A stretch of DNA of 5,204 nucleotides from a bacterium UBA3734 (lineage in GTDB: Bacteria > Bacteroidota > Bacteroidia > Bacteroidales > Bacteroidaceae), in the NCBI GenBank assembly GCA_002372575.1, contig DFHC01000130.1:1-5204 (forward strand), written 5' to 3'. Numbering within the stretch: the first letter of the stretch is position 1; every line of letters begins with the position of its first letter. Both the position numbers and the translations under genes were made by a program. Of the stretch, positions 1-4,473 are shown piece by piece. The notes beneath the pieces are model-generated. The model was given only the letters and a program-made list of their open reading frames with translations, made no database searches and was not told the origin of the DNA.

Positions 1-1
1 C

Positions 2-289
2 CTCGACGAGCTGAAAGACCACTATCGGCGCGGCGGACTCGGCGACATGAAGTGCAAGAAATTCCTCAACGAAGTGCTCAACCAGTTCCTTGAGCCCATG
101 CGTCAGCGTCGTCGTGAGTTTGAAAAAGACATTCCCGAAATCTACAACATTCTGAAGAAAGGAACCGCGCGCGCACGCGAGACGGCCGCCCAGACGATGG
201 ACGAAGTGCGCCGCGCCATGAAAATCGACTATTTCAACGACGAGGAGCTGATTCGTCAGCAAATCGAGCGCTTCGCAGCCAAACAGTGA
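2..289 (+). CDS. trpS: Tryptophan--tRNA ligase, C-terminal part (5' end outside window)
   Basis: This is the last 95 codons of a tryptophanyl-tRNA synthetase, a cytoplasmic class I enzyme that charges tRNA-Trp. The frame is already open at base 2, ahead of the first ATG at 47, and ends at TGA 287-289. The visible part is the C-terminal helical region. It carries the family signature GGLGDMKCKKFLNEVL, then an EPMRQRRREFE helix, then a stretch around KKGTARARETAAQTMDEVRRAM, which corresponds to the usual 'ILREGxxRARxxAxxTLxEVRxAMGL' ending. The protein continues about 20 residues beyond that motif, ending AAKQ. The catalytic HIGH/KMSKS region lies upstream of the window. Only 28 bases separate its stop from the next gene, with no hairpin terminator visible, so read-through into the lipoprotein/radical SAM pair is possible. 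Identity is from recognised motifs, not alignment. Confidence 0.9.
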   Translation, partial: LDELKDHYRRGGLGDMKCKKFLNEVLNQFLEPMRQRRREFEKDIPEIYNILKKGTARARETAAQTMDEVRRAMKIDYFNDEELIRQQIERFAAKQ

Positions 290-317
290 ATTTTCAATAA
301 AAAAACCGTAACCAACT

Positions 318-800
318 ATGAAAGTGATGAAATCAAGATTTCGCCGCTACTACAACGCGGTTTTGGCAGCTCTGCTGTCGATGTTGGGCTATGCTTGTTC
401 CTCCTCAGAGGAGCCAGTTGAGTATGGTACTCCCCACGCCGACTACATCTTCAACGGACAGGTGACAGACGAGTCGGGCAACCCTATTCCGGGCATCAAG
501 TCTTCAGTGAAGGAAATTCAAGTTGACAGGGCGGGAAAAGTCAGTGTCTATCCCATCGATTCCACGCTGACGGATGAGTCGGGCAATTATCGCCTGAAGA
601 TAACGGGTTGGCCTGGCAGACTCTCGGAATCAACTAAAATCATCTTAGAAGATACCGACGGCGCGGCAAATGGCGGGGAATTCCTCGGTGATACCATCGA
701 TGTGGCCTTCGGCAGGGCCGTGAAGACGAAAGACGGCGATGGCAAGTGGTATTATGGCGCCTATGAAATCACCCAAAACGCCACACTGAAGAAGAAATGA
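318..800 (+). CDS. Putative lipoprotein of a radical SAM/lipoprotein pair
   Basis: This is a 160-residue predicted lipoprotein of unknown function. A basic N-terminus (MKVMKSRFRR), a hydrophobic segment at about 14-26 and a lipobox-like LGYAC ending at Cys27 indicate signal peptidase II processing and lipidation at Cys27, the protein's only cysteine. SSSEE follows. The mature part starts with a YGTPHADY segment (36-43) and then G-x-V-TDESGNPIPGI (47-60), which resembles the start of a carboxypeptidase-regulatory-like beta-sandwich. A second TDESGN recurs at 85-90. Residues about 111-129 (EDTDGAANGGEFLGDTIDV) are rich in Asp and Gly. From memory this matches the Bacteroidetes 'putative lipoprotein, rSAM/lipoprotein system' family, which always lies next to a radical SAM gene, as here. 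Its TGA shares the ATGA at 797-800 with the enzyme's start codon, suggesting translational coupling. A second in-frame ATG at 327 is an alternative start. Whether it is a substrate, partner or sensor of the enzyme is unknown. Confidence 0.82.
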   Translation: MKVMKSRFRRYYNAVLAALLSMLGYACSSSEEPVEYGTPHADYIFNGQVTDESGNPIPGIKSSVKEIQVDRAGKVSVYPIDSTLTDESGNYRLKITGWPGRLSESTKIILEDTDGAANGGEFLGDTIDVAFGRAVKTKDGDGKWYYGAYEITQNATLKKK

Positions 801-1891
801 AAGCCTCGCCGCTGGCCTTTAGGAAGAAAGTGGCTCTCGAACTTTGGCGCCAGCAGGAAAACATTGTTCGCAAGGAGCATCCCCTGAAGCAGCTCTTCTG
901 GGAGTGTACGCTGCGCTGCGATTTGAACTGTCGCCATTGCGGCAGCGACTGCAAGATGCAGAACGAGCGCAAGGACATGCCCAAGGAAGACTTTCTTCGT
1001 GTCCTTGACAGTATCGCCGCGAAGACGGACCCTCACCAGGTGTTTGTCGTCATTTCCGGAGGTGAGCCGCTGATGCGTCGCGACATCGAGGAATGCGGAA
1101 GAGCCATCTACGAAAAGGGATTCCCTTGGGGGATGGTGACGAATGCCCTACATCTGACACATCGGCGCTGGCAGGGACTCTTGCGGGCCGGCATCCATTC
1201 AATGACCATCAGCCTCGACGGTCTGGAAAATGACCATAACTGGATGCGAGGCAACAGCCAGAGTTTCCAGATGGTGGGCCAGGCCATCGATATGCTCGTG
1301 GCCACAGAGGGTTTCCTCTTCGACATCGTCACCTGCGTGAATCGTCGGAACTATCCGAAATTGAACGAAATCAAGGAGTTTCTCGTGTCAAAAGGCGTCA
1401 AGCGATGGCGACTTTTCACCGTTTTCCCCGTGGGTCGCGCCGCCACCGACCCAGATATGAGACTGACGAACGAGGAGTTTCGCGGTGTGTTCGACTTTAT
1501 CAAAGCCACGCGACAAGAGGGCATCATCCGTGCCGACTACGGTTGCGAGGGATTTCTCGGCAACTACGAGGGCGAGGTGCGCAACCGCCTTTTCTCGTGC
1601 CGTGCCGGTGTGACAGTAGGCTCCGTGATGGCCGATGGCTCCATCGCGGCCTGCACCAGCATCCGTGCCGACTATCATCAGGGGAACATCTACGAAGACG
1701 ATTTTATGGAGGTCTGGGAGAACCGCTATGCAGCCTATCGCCAGCGCGAATGGATGCGCAGCGGGGAGTGTGCCGAATGCAAGTATTTCCGCTATTGCCG
1801 AGGAAACGGCATGCACCTCAGAGACGGTGACGGCAAGCTGCTGCTTTGCCACCTGAAGCGCCTGAAGGAAACGGAATGCCCCTCTGGGTAG
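797..1891 (+). CDS. Radical SAM/SPASM-domain enzyme paired with the lipoprotein
   Basis: This is a 364-residue radical SAM protein, expected to be cytoplasmic. The [4Fe-4S]/SAM motif CxxxCxxC is Cys41, Cys45 and Cys48 (CDLNCRHC), flanked by further cysteines at 37 and 52. GGEP is at 88-91 and the conserved SLDG at 139-142. The C-terminal SPASM-like domain that would bind auxiliary clusters has Cys268, Cys286, Cys325, Cys328, Cys334 and Cys351, with the usual 'GNIYEDDFMEVW' segment at 296-307. The canonical CxxCx5CxxxC is incomplete, because the fourth position is Gly338 (CRGNGMHL). SPASM proteins commonly modify peptides or proteins, for example in maturation of ribosomally made peptides, or act as anaerobic sulfatase activators. 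The start is fixed by the ATGA overlap with the lipoprotein gene. From memory it belongs to the 'radical SAM protein, rSAM/lipoprotein system' family. The reaction is unknown, and no short precursor-peptide gene is visible beside it. The radical SAM/SPASM assignment is firm; the substrate is open. Confidence 0.9.
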   Translation: MKASPLAFRKKVALELWRQQENIVRKEHPLKQLFWECTLRCDLNCRHCGSDCKMQNERKDMPKEDFLRVLDSIAAKTDPHQVFVVISGGEPLMRRDIEECGRAIYEKGFPWGMVTNALHLTHRRWQGLLRAGIHSMTISLDGLENDHNWMRGNSQSFQMVGQAIDMLVATEGFLFDIVTCVNRRNYPKLNEIKEFLVSKGVKRWRLFTVFPVGRAATDPDMRLTNEEFRGVFDFIKATRQEGIIRADYGCEGFLGNYEGEVRNRLFSCRAGVTVGSVMADGSIAACTSIRADYHQGNIYEDDFMEVWENRYAAYRQREWMRSGECAECKYFRYCRGNGMHLRDGDGKLLLCHLKRLKETECPSG

Positions 1892-1913
1892 AGAACTGGA
1901 AGTATATGGAATT

Positions 1914-1945
1914 AAGGGTTGCGCGTTAGCCCTTCCGGTTTCCTT
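1914..1945 (+). terminator. Weak candidate terminator after the radical SAM gene
   Basis: A 7-bp hairpin pairs 1914-1920 (AAGGGTT) with 1928-1934 (AGCCCTT), including one T-G wobble and a 7-base loop. It is followed by the T-rich but interrupted CCGGTTTCCTTTG. It starts 22 bases after the stop codon, where a terminator is expected. The stem is short and the U-tract is broken, so the call is tentative. Confidence 0.3.
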
Positions 1946-2002
1946 TGCTGATGGTGAAAAAGCCAGCAGAACGAAAAAATGCGAAGAAAAATGCGAAAAT
2001 GC

Positions 2003-2033
2003 TTGCAGGATTGCTGAAAAAGTGATAATTTTG
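2003..2033 (+). promoter_or_regulatory. Bacteroidetes-type promoter of the aromatic amino acid operon
   Basis: TAATTTTG at 2026-2033 is an exact match to the Bacteroidetes -7 consensus TAnnTTTG. A TTG at 2003-2005, 20 bases upstream, fits the -33 element. The region upstream is A-rich with repeated ATGCGAA-like words (about 1977-1999). Transcription would begin near 2039-2041, about 20 bases before the leader-peptide ATG at 2061. The position directly upstream of an attenuator supports the call. The start site is inferred. Confidence 0.68.
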
Positions 2034-2060
2034 CAGCCGAAATCATCGAAAAATGATAAA

Positions 2061-2126
2061 ATGAAAAGATTGAGCGCTTATTTTTATGGCTATTACTTTT
2101 ACTTTGCAGATACCTGTGAAGCGTAA
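2061..2126 (+). CDS. Aromatic-rich attenuator leader peptide
   Basis: This ORF encodes a 21-residue peptide, MKRLSAYFYGYYFYFADTCEA, in two halves: MKRLSA, then the aromatic run YFYGYYFYF at residues 7-15, then ADTCEA and TAA at 2124-2126. The run holds five Tyr and three Phe in nine codons (2079-2105), far above chance. The peptide itself need not have a function. Its translation would report the supply of charged tRNA-Tyr and tRNA-Phe to the attenuator downstream. It is analogous to PheL of E. coli pheA, but with more Tyr than Phe, which suits an operon serving both amino acids. The last codons lie inside the antiterminator arm 2114-2123, as expected for stop-codon masking. The start codon is the only ATG ahead of the run, about 20 bases after the predicted transcription start. 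Confidence 0.83.
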   Translation: MKRLSAYFYGYYFYFADTCEA

Positions 2127-2182
2127 GGCCGTGAGTATAGTTCAACGATGAGAGAGAGAATGACGAGAGCCCCGCTTCACAG
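2114..2182 (+). promoter_or_regulatory. Antiterminator helix of the attenuator
   Basis: CTGTGAAGCG (2114-2123) is the exact reverse complement of CGCTTCACAG (2173-2182), giving a 10-bp helix across a 49-base loop. Its 3' arm overlaps the 5' strand and loop of the terminator hairpin, so the two folds exclude each other. The 5' arm spans the end of the leader ORF and is immediately followed by its TAA, so a ribosome terminating there would block this helix. Confidence 0.8.
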
Positions 2183-2202
2183 ACGTGAGAGCGGGGTTCT
2201 TC
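2165..2202 (+). terminator. Attenuator terminator hairpin upstream of pheA
   Basis: The core stem is CCCCGCT (2170-2176) with AGCGGGG (2190-2196). It continues inward with TCAC (2177-2180) and GTGA (2185-2188) around an AGAC loop, with G2189 bulged. AGAG (2166-2169) can extend it downward with TTCT (2197-2200). The 3' tail is TTCTTC (2197-2202), a poor U-tract, so termination may be partial. It ends 67 bases before the pheA start codon and sits at the end of a leader ORF, which supports a conditional rather than a constitutive role. Confidence 0.75.
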
Positions 2203-2206
2203 AATG

Positions 2207-2240
2207 AAGCCTCCCCCTAACCCCCTCCAAAGGGAAGGGG
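2207..2240 (+). repeat. C/G-rich palindromic repeat, copy 1
   Basis: This is the first of four related elements in the window: AAGCCTCCCCCTAACCCC followed by CTCCAAAGGGAAGGGG. The C-rich left half and G-rich right half form an imperfect hairpin around CCAAAGG. It lies between the attenuator terminator and pheA, starting within the ATG at 2204 that opens a false N-terminal extension of pheA. Copies 2 and 3 have the same orientation, and copy 4 is inverted. Confidence 0.8.
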
Positions 2241-2269
2241 AAACGAGAATAGAAACTATAATAGAAAAG

Positions 2270-3136
2270 ATGAAAAGAATTGCAATACAAGGCGAATTGG
2301 GGTCGTTCCACGACATTGCGGCCCGACAGTACTTCTGTGGCGAGCAGGTGCAGCTCATCTGCTGCTCGACGTTTGAGCAGGTGTATGAGCAAATCAAGCG
2401 CGACCCGACGGTCATCGGACTGACGGCCATCGAAAACACCATCGCTGGCTCGCTGCTCCACAACTATGAGCTGCTGCGCGACTCGGGAACGGCGGTCGTG
2501 GGTGAGCACAAGCTCCACATTGAGCACAGCATCTGCTGTCTGCCTGAAGACTCGTGGGAGACACTCACCGAGGTTCACTCGCATCCGGTGGCACTGATGC
2601 AGTGCAGGGCGTTTCTCTCTAACCACCCCACGCTGAAGGCGGTGGAGGCCGAGGACACGGCAGGCTCGGCGGAATACATCCGGCGGCACCAGTGCCATGG
2701 CTGGGCGGCCATCTGCCACGCCGAGGCAGCGGAGATGTACGGCCTGAAGGTGCTGGAGAACAAAATCGAAGACAACAAGCACAATTTCACACGCTTTTTG
2801 GTGGTCTGCAACCCGAACAAGGCCGACTTCATGCGCTCGCTGGAGCAGGCCGACAAGGCCAGCCTCGTGTTTTCGCTGCCCCACGAAGAGGGGTCGCTCT
2901 CGAAGGTGCTCACGATTCTCTCGTTCTACAGCATCAACCTGACCAAGATCCAGTCGCTGCCCGTCATTGGCCACGAGTGGGAGTATATGTTCTACGTTGA
3001 TGTCACCTACTCGAACCTGACGCGCTATCGCCAGGCCATCGACGCCATCATGCCGCTGACCAAGGAACTGAAGATTTTGGGAGAATACGAAGCCTCCCCC
3101 GACCCCTCCAAAGGGAGGGGAGCTGTGAAATTGTGA
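2270..3136 (+). CDS. pheA: Prephenate dehydratase
   Basis: This is a monofunctional prephenate dehydratase of 288 residues. It converts prephenate to phenylpyruvate, the branch-point step to phenylalanine, in the cytoplasm. The N-terminal catalytic domain begins IAIQGELGSFH (4-14) and carries IENTIAGS (54-61, the family's ENSxxG region), SHPVALMQC (104-112), DTAGSA (129-134) and the catalytic-type NFTRF (172-176). A C-terminal ACT domain runs from about 198 to 268 (SLVFSLPHEEGSLSKVL, then INLTKIQSLP at 222-231). No chorismate mutase domain is fused at the N-terminus. The start at 2270 is chosen because MKRIAIQG matches the family start; the ATG at 2204 would add 22 residues encoded by a palindromic repeat. 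The native end is probably near GEY (271-273), since the tail after about residue 275 is encoded by repeat copy 2 and the 8-bp tandem repeat. Expression is probably governed by the attenuator upstream and activity by Phe binding to the ACT domain. Confidence 0.93.
   Translation: MKRIAIQGELGSFHDIAARQYFCGEQVQLICCSTFEQVYEQIKRDPTVIGLTAIENTIAGSLLHNYELLRDSGTAVVGEHKLHIEHSICCLPEDSWETLTEVHSHPVALMQCRAFLSNHPTLKAVEAEDTAGSAEYIRRHQCHGWAAICHAEAAEMYGLKVLENKIEDNKHNFTRFLVVCNPNKADFMRSLEQADKASLVFSLPHEEGSLSKVLTILSFYSINLTKIQSLPVIGHEWEYMFYVDVTYSNLTRYRQAIDAIMPLTKELKILGEYEASPDPSKGRGAVKL
3090..3120 (+). repeat. C/G-rich palindromic repeat, copy 2 (inside pheA 3' end)
   Basis: This is the same element as copy 1 but slightly shorter, AAGCCTCCCCCGACCCC followed by TCCAAAGGGAGGGG. 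Its hairpin is perfect: CCCCTCC (3103-3109) pairs with GGAGGGG (3114-3120) around AAAG. It is read in frame as the ASPDPSKGRG tail of prephenate dehydratase, so the element appears to have invaded or replaced the native stop of that gene. Confidence 0.8.
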
Positions 3137-3179
3137 AATTGTGAAATCGTCAAATTGTGAAATCGTCAAATTGTCAAAT
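3124..3179 (+). repeat. 8-bp tandem repeat, seven units
   Basis: Seven head-to-tail units: TGTGAAAT three times, CGTCAAAT, TGTGAAAT, CGTCAAAT, TGTCAAAT. It fills the whole gap between pheA and the aminotransferase gene. The pheA stop (TGA 3134-3136) lies in the second unit. Because 8 is not a multiple of 3, the TGAs in the first three units fall in all three + strand frames. Read in another frame, the array gives a false GTG-initiated extension of the aminotransferase. Confidence 0.92.
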
Positions 3180-3182
3180 AAA

Positions 3183-4364
3183 ATGGTACAACCCGCAGAT
3201 AGATTAAACTTAGTGAGCGAATACTACTTCAGTAGGAAACTGAAGGAAGTGGCACAGTTGAATGCCGAGGGACGTGACATCATTTCGCTGGCTATTGGCT
3301 CGCCCGATATGCCGCCCTCGCCGCAGACCATCGAGAAGCTCTGTGAAGTGGCCCGAAGGCCCGACACCCACGGCTATCAGCCCACGATGGGCACGCCCGA
3401 GCTGCGCGAGGCGATGGCAGCGTTCTACCGCCGCTGGTATGGCGTGGAGGCCAATCCAAACACCGAAATTCTGCCGCTCATCGGTTCGAAAGAAGGCATT
3501 TTGCACATCACGCTCGCCTTTTGCAACCCTGGCGACCGCGTGCTCGTGCCCAATCCGGGCTATCCCACCTATACGTCGCTCTCGAAGATTCTGGGCGCGG
3601 AAATCGTGAATTACGACCTCGTCGAGACCGACGGCTGGCAGCCCGATTTCAACCAGTTGGAGCAGATGGACCTCACGGGCGTAAAACTGATGTGGACCAA
3701 CTATCCGAATATGCCGACTGGCGGCAGGGCCCGTCGTGAAACCTACGAGCGGCTGGTGCAATTTGCCCGCAAGCACGACATTGTGGTGGTGAACGACAAC
3801 CCCTATTCCTTCATTCTGAGCAAGGAGCAGCTGTCGATCATGCAAGTGGAGGGCGCGAAAGACTGCTGCATCGAGCTCAATTCGATGTCGAAGAGCCACA
3901 ATATGCCCGGCTGGCGTGTGGGAATGTGTGTGGCGAATGCCACGTTCATCTCATGGATTCTGAAAGTGCAGTCGAACATAGAGAGCGGTATGTTCCGCGG
4001 CCTGCAACTGGCAGCAGCCGAGGCCCTGACGACCAACGACGAGGCTTGGCATTGCGAGGCGAATTTCGATGTCTATCACCGTCGCCGCGTGTGGGCCGAA
4101 CAAATCATGACTGCGCTCGGTTGCACGTTCGACCCCAACCAAGTGGGTATGTTCCTCTGGGGGCGTATTCCCGACCACTACACCAACGCAGAGCAGCTCA
4201 CCGAGCGCGTGCTCCACGAGGCTCGCGTGTTCATCACTCCGGGCTTCATTTTCGGGAGTAAAGGCGAGCGCTACATCCGCATCTCGCTCTGCGCGAAAGA
4301 GGAGAACATCAAGGAAGCATTGGAAAGAATTAAGAAAAGCCTCCCCCTAACCCCCTCCAAATAG
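3183..4364 (+). CDS. PLP-dependent class I/II aminotransferase
   Basis: This is a 393-residue fold-type I aminotransferase using pyridoxal phosphate. The Schiff-base lysine is Lys237 in SMSKSHNMPGWRVG (234-247). Other visible family positions are Asn176 in NYPNMPTG (the NPPTG equivalent), Asp205 and Tyr208 in NDNPY, which contact the cofactor, and Arg366 in YIRIS, which binds the substrate carboxylate. GYQPTMGTPELREA (64-77) and LIGSKEGI (99-106) are also typical. Bacteroidetes homologues are usually annotated as aspartate or aromatic aminotransferases. Lying between pheA and DAHP synthase, it probably transaminates phenylpyruvate and 4-hydroxyphenylpyruvate, or prephenate to arogenate; the sequence does not decide between them. 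The start is the ATG at 3183, opening MVQPADRLN; the GTG at 3141 only translates the tandem repeat. The C-terminal SLPLTPSK and the TAG come from palindromic repeat copy 3. It is 46 bases after pheA and presumably in the same transcript. Confidence 0.9.
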   Translation: MVQPADRLNLVSEYYFSRKLKEVAQLNAEGRDIISLAIGSPDMPPSPQTIEKLCEVARRPDTHGYQPTMGTPELREAMAAFYRRWYGVEANPNTEILPLIGSKEGILHITLAFCNPGDRVLVPNPGYPTYTSLSKILGAEIVNYDLVETDGWQPDFNQLEQMDLTGVKLMWTNYPNMPTGGRARRETYERLVQFARKHDIVVVNDNPYSFILSKEQLSIMQVEGAKDCCIELNSMSKSHNMPGWRVGMCVANATFISWILKVQSNIESGMFRGLQLAAAEALTTNDEAWHCEANFDVYHRRRVWAEQIMTALGCTFDPNQVGMFLWGRIPDHYTNAEQLTERVLHEARVFITPGFIFGSKGERYIRISLCAKEENIKEALERIKKSLPLTPSK

Positions 4365-4371
4365 AGGGGGG
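4337..4371 (+). repeat. C/G-rich palindromic repeat, copy 3 (overlaps aminotransferase stop)
   Basis: AAGCCTCCCCCTAACCCC is identical to copy 1 through CTCCAAA, then diverges to TAGAGGGGGG. CCCCCTC (4351-4357) pairs with GAGGGGG (4364-4370) around a CAAATA loop. The element supplies the last codons and the TAG of the aminotransferase gene. The hairpin is followed by GAGAACTATTTT, so partial terminator activity is possible but unproven. Confidence 0.8.
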
Positions 4372-4408
4372 AGAACTATTTTGGAAAATAAAATCATAAC
4401 AATACAAC

Positions 4409-4437
4409 AGTAGAATACCCCCAACAAATATTCTACT
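4409..4437. repeat. Perfect 9-bp inverted repeat in the aminotransferase-DAHP synthase gap
   Basis: AGTAGAATA (4409-4417) and TATTCTACT (4429-4437) are exact reverse complements with an 11-base C/A-rich loop. The right arm runs into repeat copy 4. There is no U-tract after it, so it does not look like a terminator. It could be an mRNA stabilising or processing hairpin, or a boundary of the inverted repeat copy. Function unknown. Confidence 0.6.
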
Positions 4438-4470
4438 CCCCTCCATACAGGGAGGGGTAGGGGGTGGGTC
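4436..4470 (-). repeat. C/G-rich palindromic repeat, copy 4 (inverted)
   Basis: Read on the - strand this is GACCCACCCCCTACCCC followed by TCCCTGTATGGAGGGGAG, which aligns with copies 1-3 but with a different loop. CTCCC(C)TCC and GGGAGGGG form the hairpin on the + strand as well. It lies head-to-head with copy 3 and ends four bases before the DAHP synthase start codon, so folding could affect translation of that gene. Confidence 0.65.
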
Positions 4471-4473
4471 TTT

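Larger units (their letters stand above)
2040..2202 (+). promoter_or_regulatory. Transcription attenuator (Tyr/Phe leader) controlling pheA operon
   Basis: This untranslated leader has all the parts of a ribosome-mediated attenuator. A short ORF with eight Tyr/Phe codons lies at 2061-2126. Region 2 (2114-2123), overlapping the last leader codons, pairs perfectly over 10 bp with region 3 (2173-2182). Region 3 is also the 5' arm of the terminator at 2165-2202. A weaker 5-bp pairing of 2075-2079 (CGCTT) with 2119-2123 (AAGCG) could act as the 1:2 helix that allows termination when the leader is not translated. Inferred mechanism: when charged tRNA-Tyr or tRNA-Phe is scarce, the ribosome stalls at 2079-2105, region 2 stays free, the antiterminator forms and transcription continues. 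When charged tRNA is plentiful, the ribosome reaches the stop codon and covers region 2, so the terminator forms. The parts are seen; the behaviour is by analogy with the E. coli pheA leader. The gene-free stretch 1892-2269 holds this element, the promoter, the weak terminator and one palindromic repeat. Confidence 0.85.

Noticed and set aside
290..317. Promoter or terminator between trpS and the lipoprotein gene
   Set aside because: The 28-base gap is A-rich but has no hairpin and no TAnnTTTG match, so nothing could be assigned.
2204..2269. In-frame ATG giving pheA a 22-residue N-terminal extension
   Set aside because: The extension (PPPNPLQREGE...) is just palindromic repeat copy 1 translated, and the ATG sits at the tail of the attenuator terminator. 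The family-like start MKRIAIQG is at 2270.
1912..2463. 183-codon - strand frame across the control region
   Set aside because: It crosses the leader, terminator, palindromic repeat and the start of pheA in antisense. Its sequence is low-complexity and resembles no protein family.
2201..3169. 322-codon open frame on the - strand opposite pheA
   Set aside because: It lies wholly over the clear pheA gene, has no recognisable domain, and its ends are translated repeats. It is a codon-bias shadow, as are the other - strand frames over 1388-1852, 3210-3899 and 4501-5160.
3141..3182. GTG start extending the aminotransferase by 14 residues
   Set aside because: The extension is the translation of the 8-bp tandem repeat. 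The ATG at 3183 opens a family-like N-terminus.
4377..4383. TATTTTG as a -7 promoter element for the DAHP synthase gene
   Set aside because: It is one base short of the TAnnTTTG spacing and has no convincing TTG element at the right distance, so an internal promoter is not supported.
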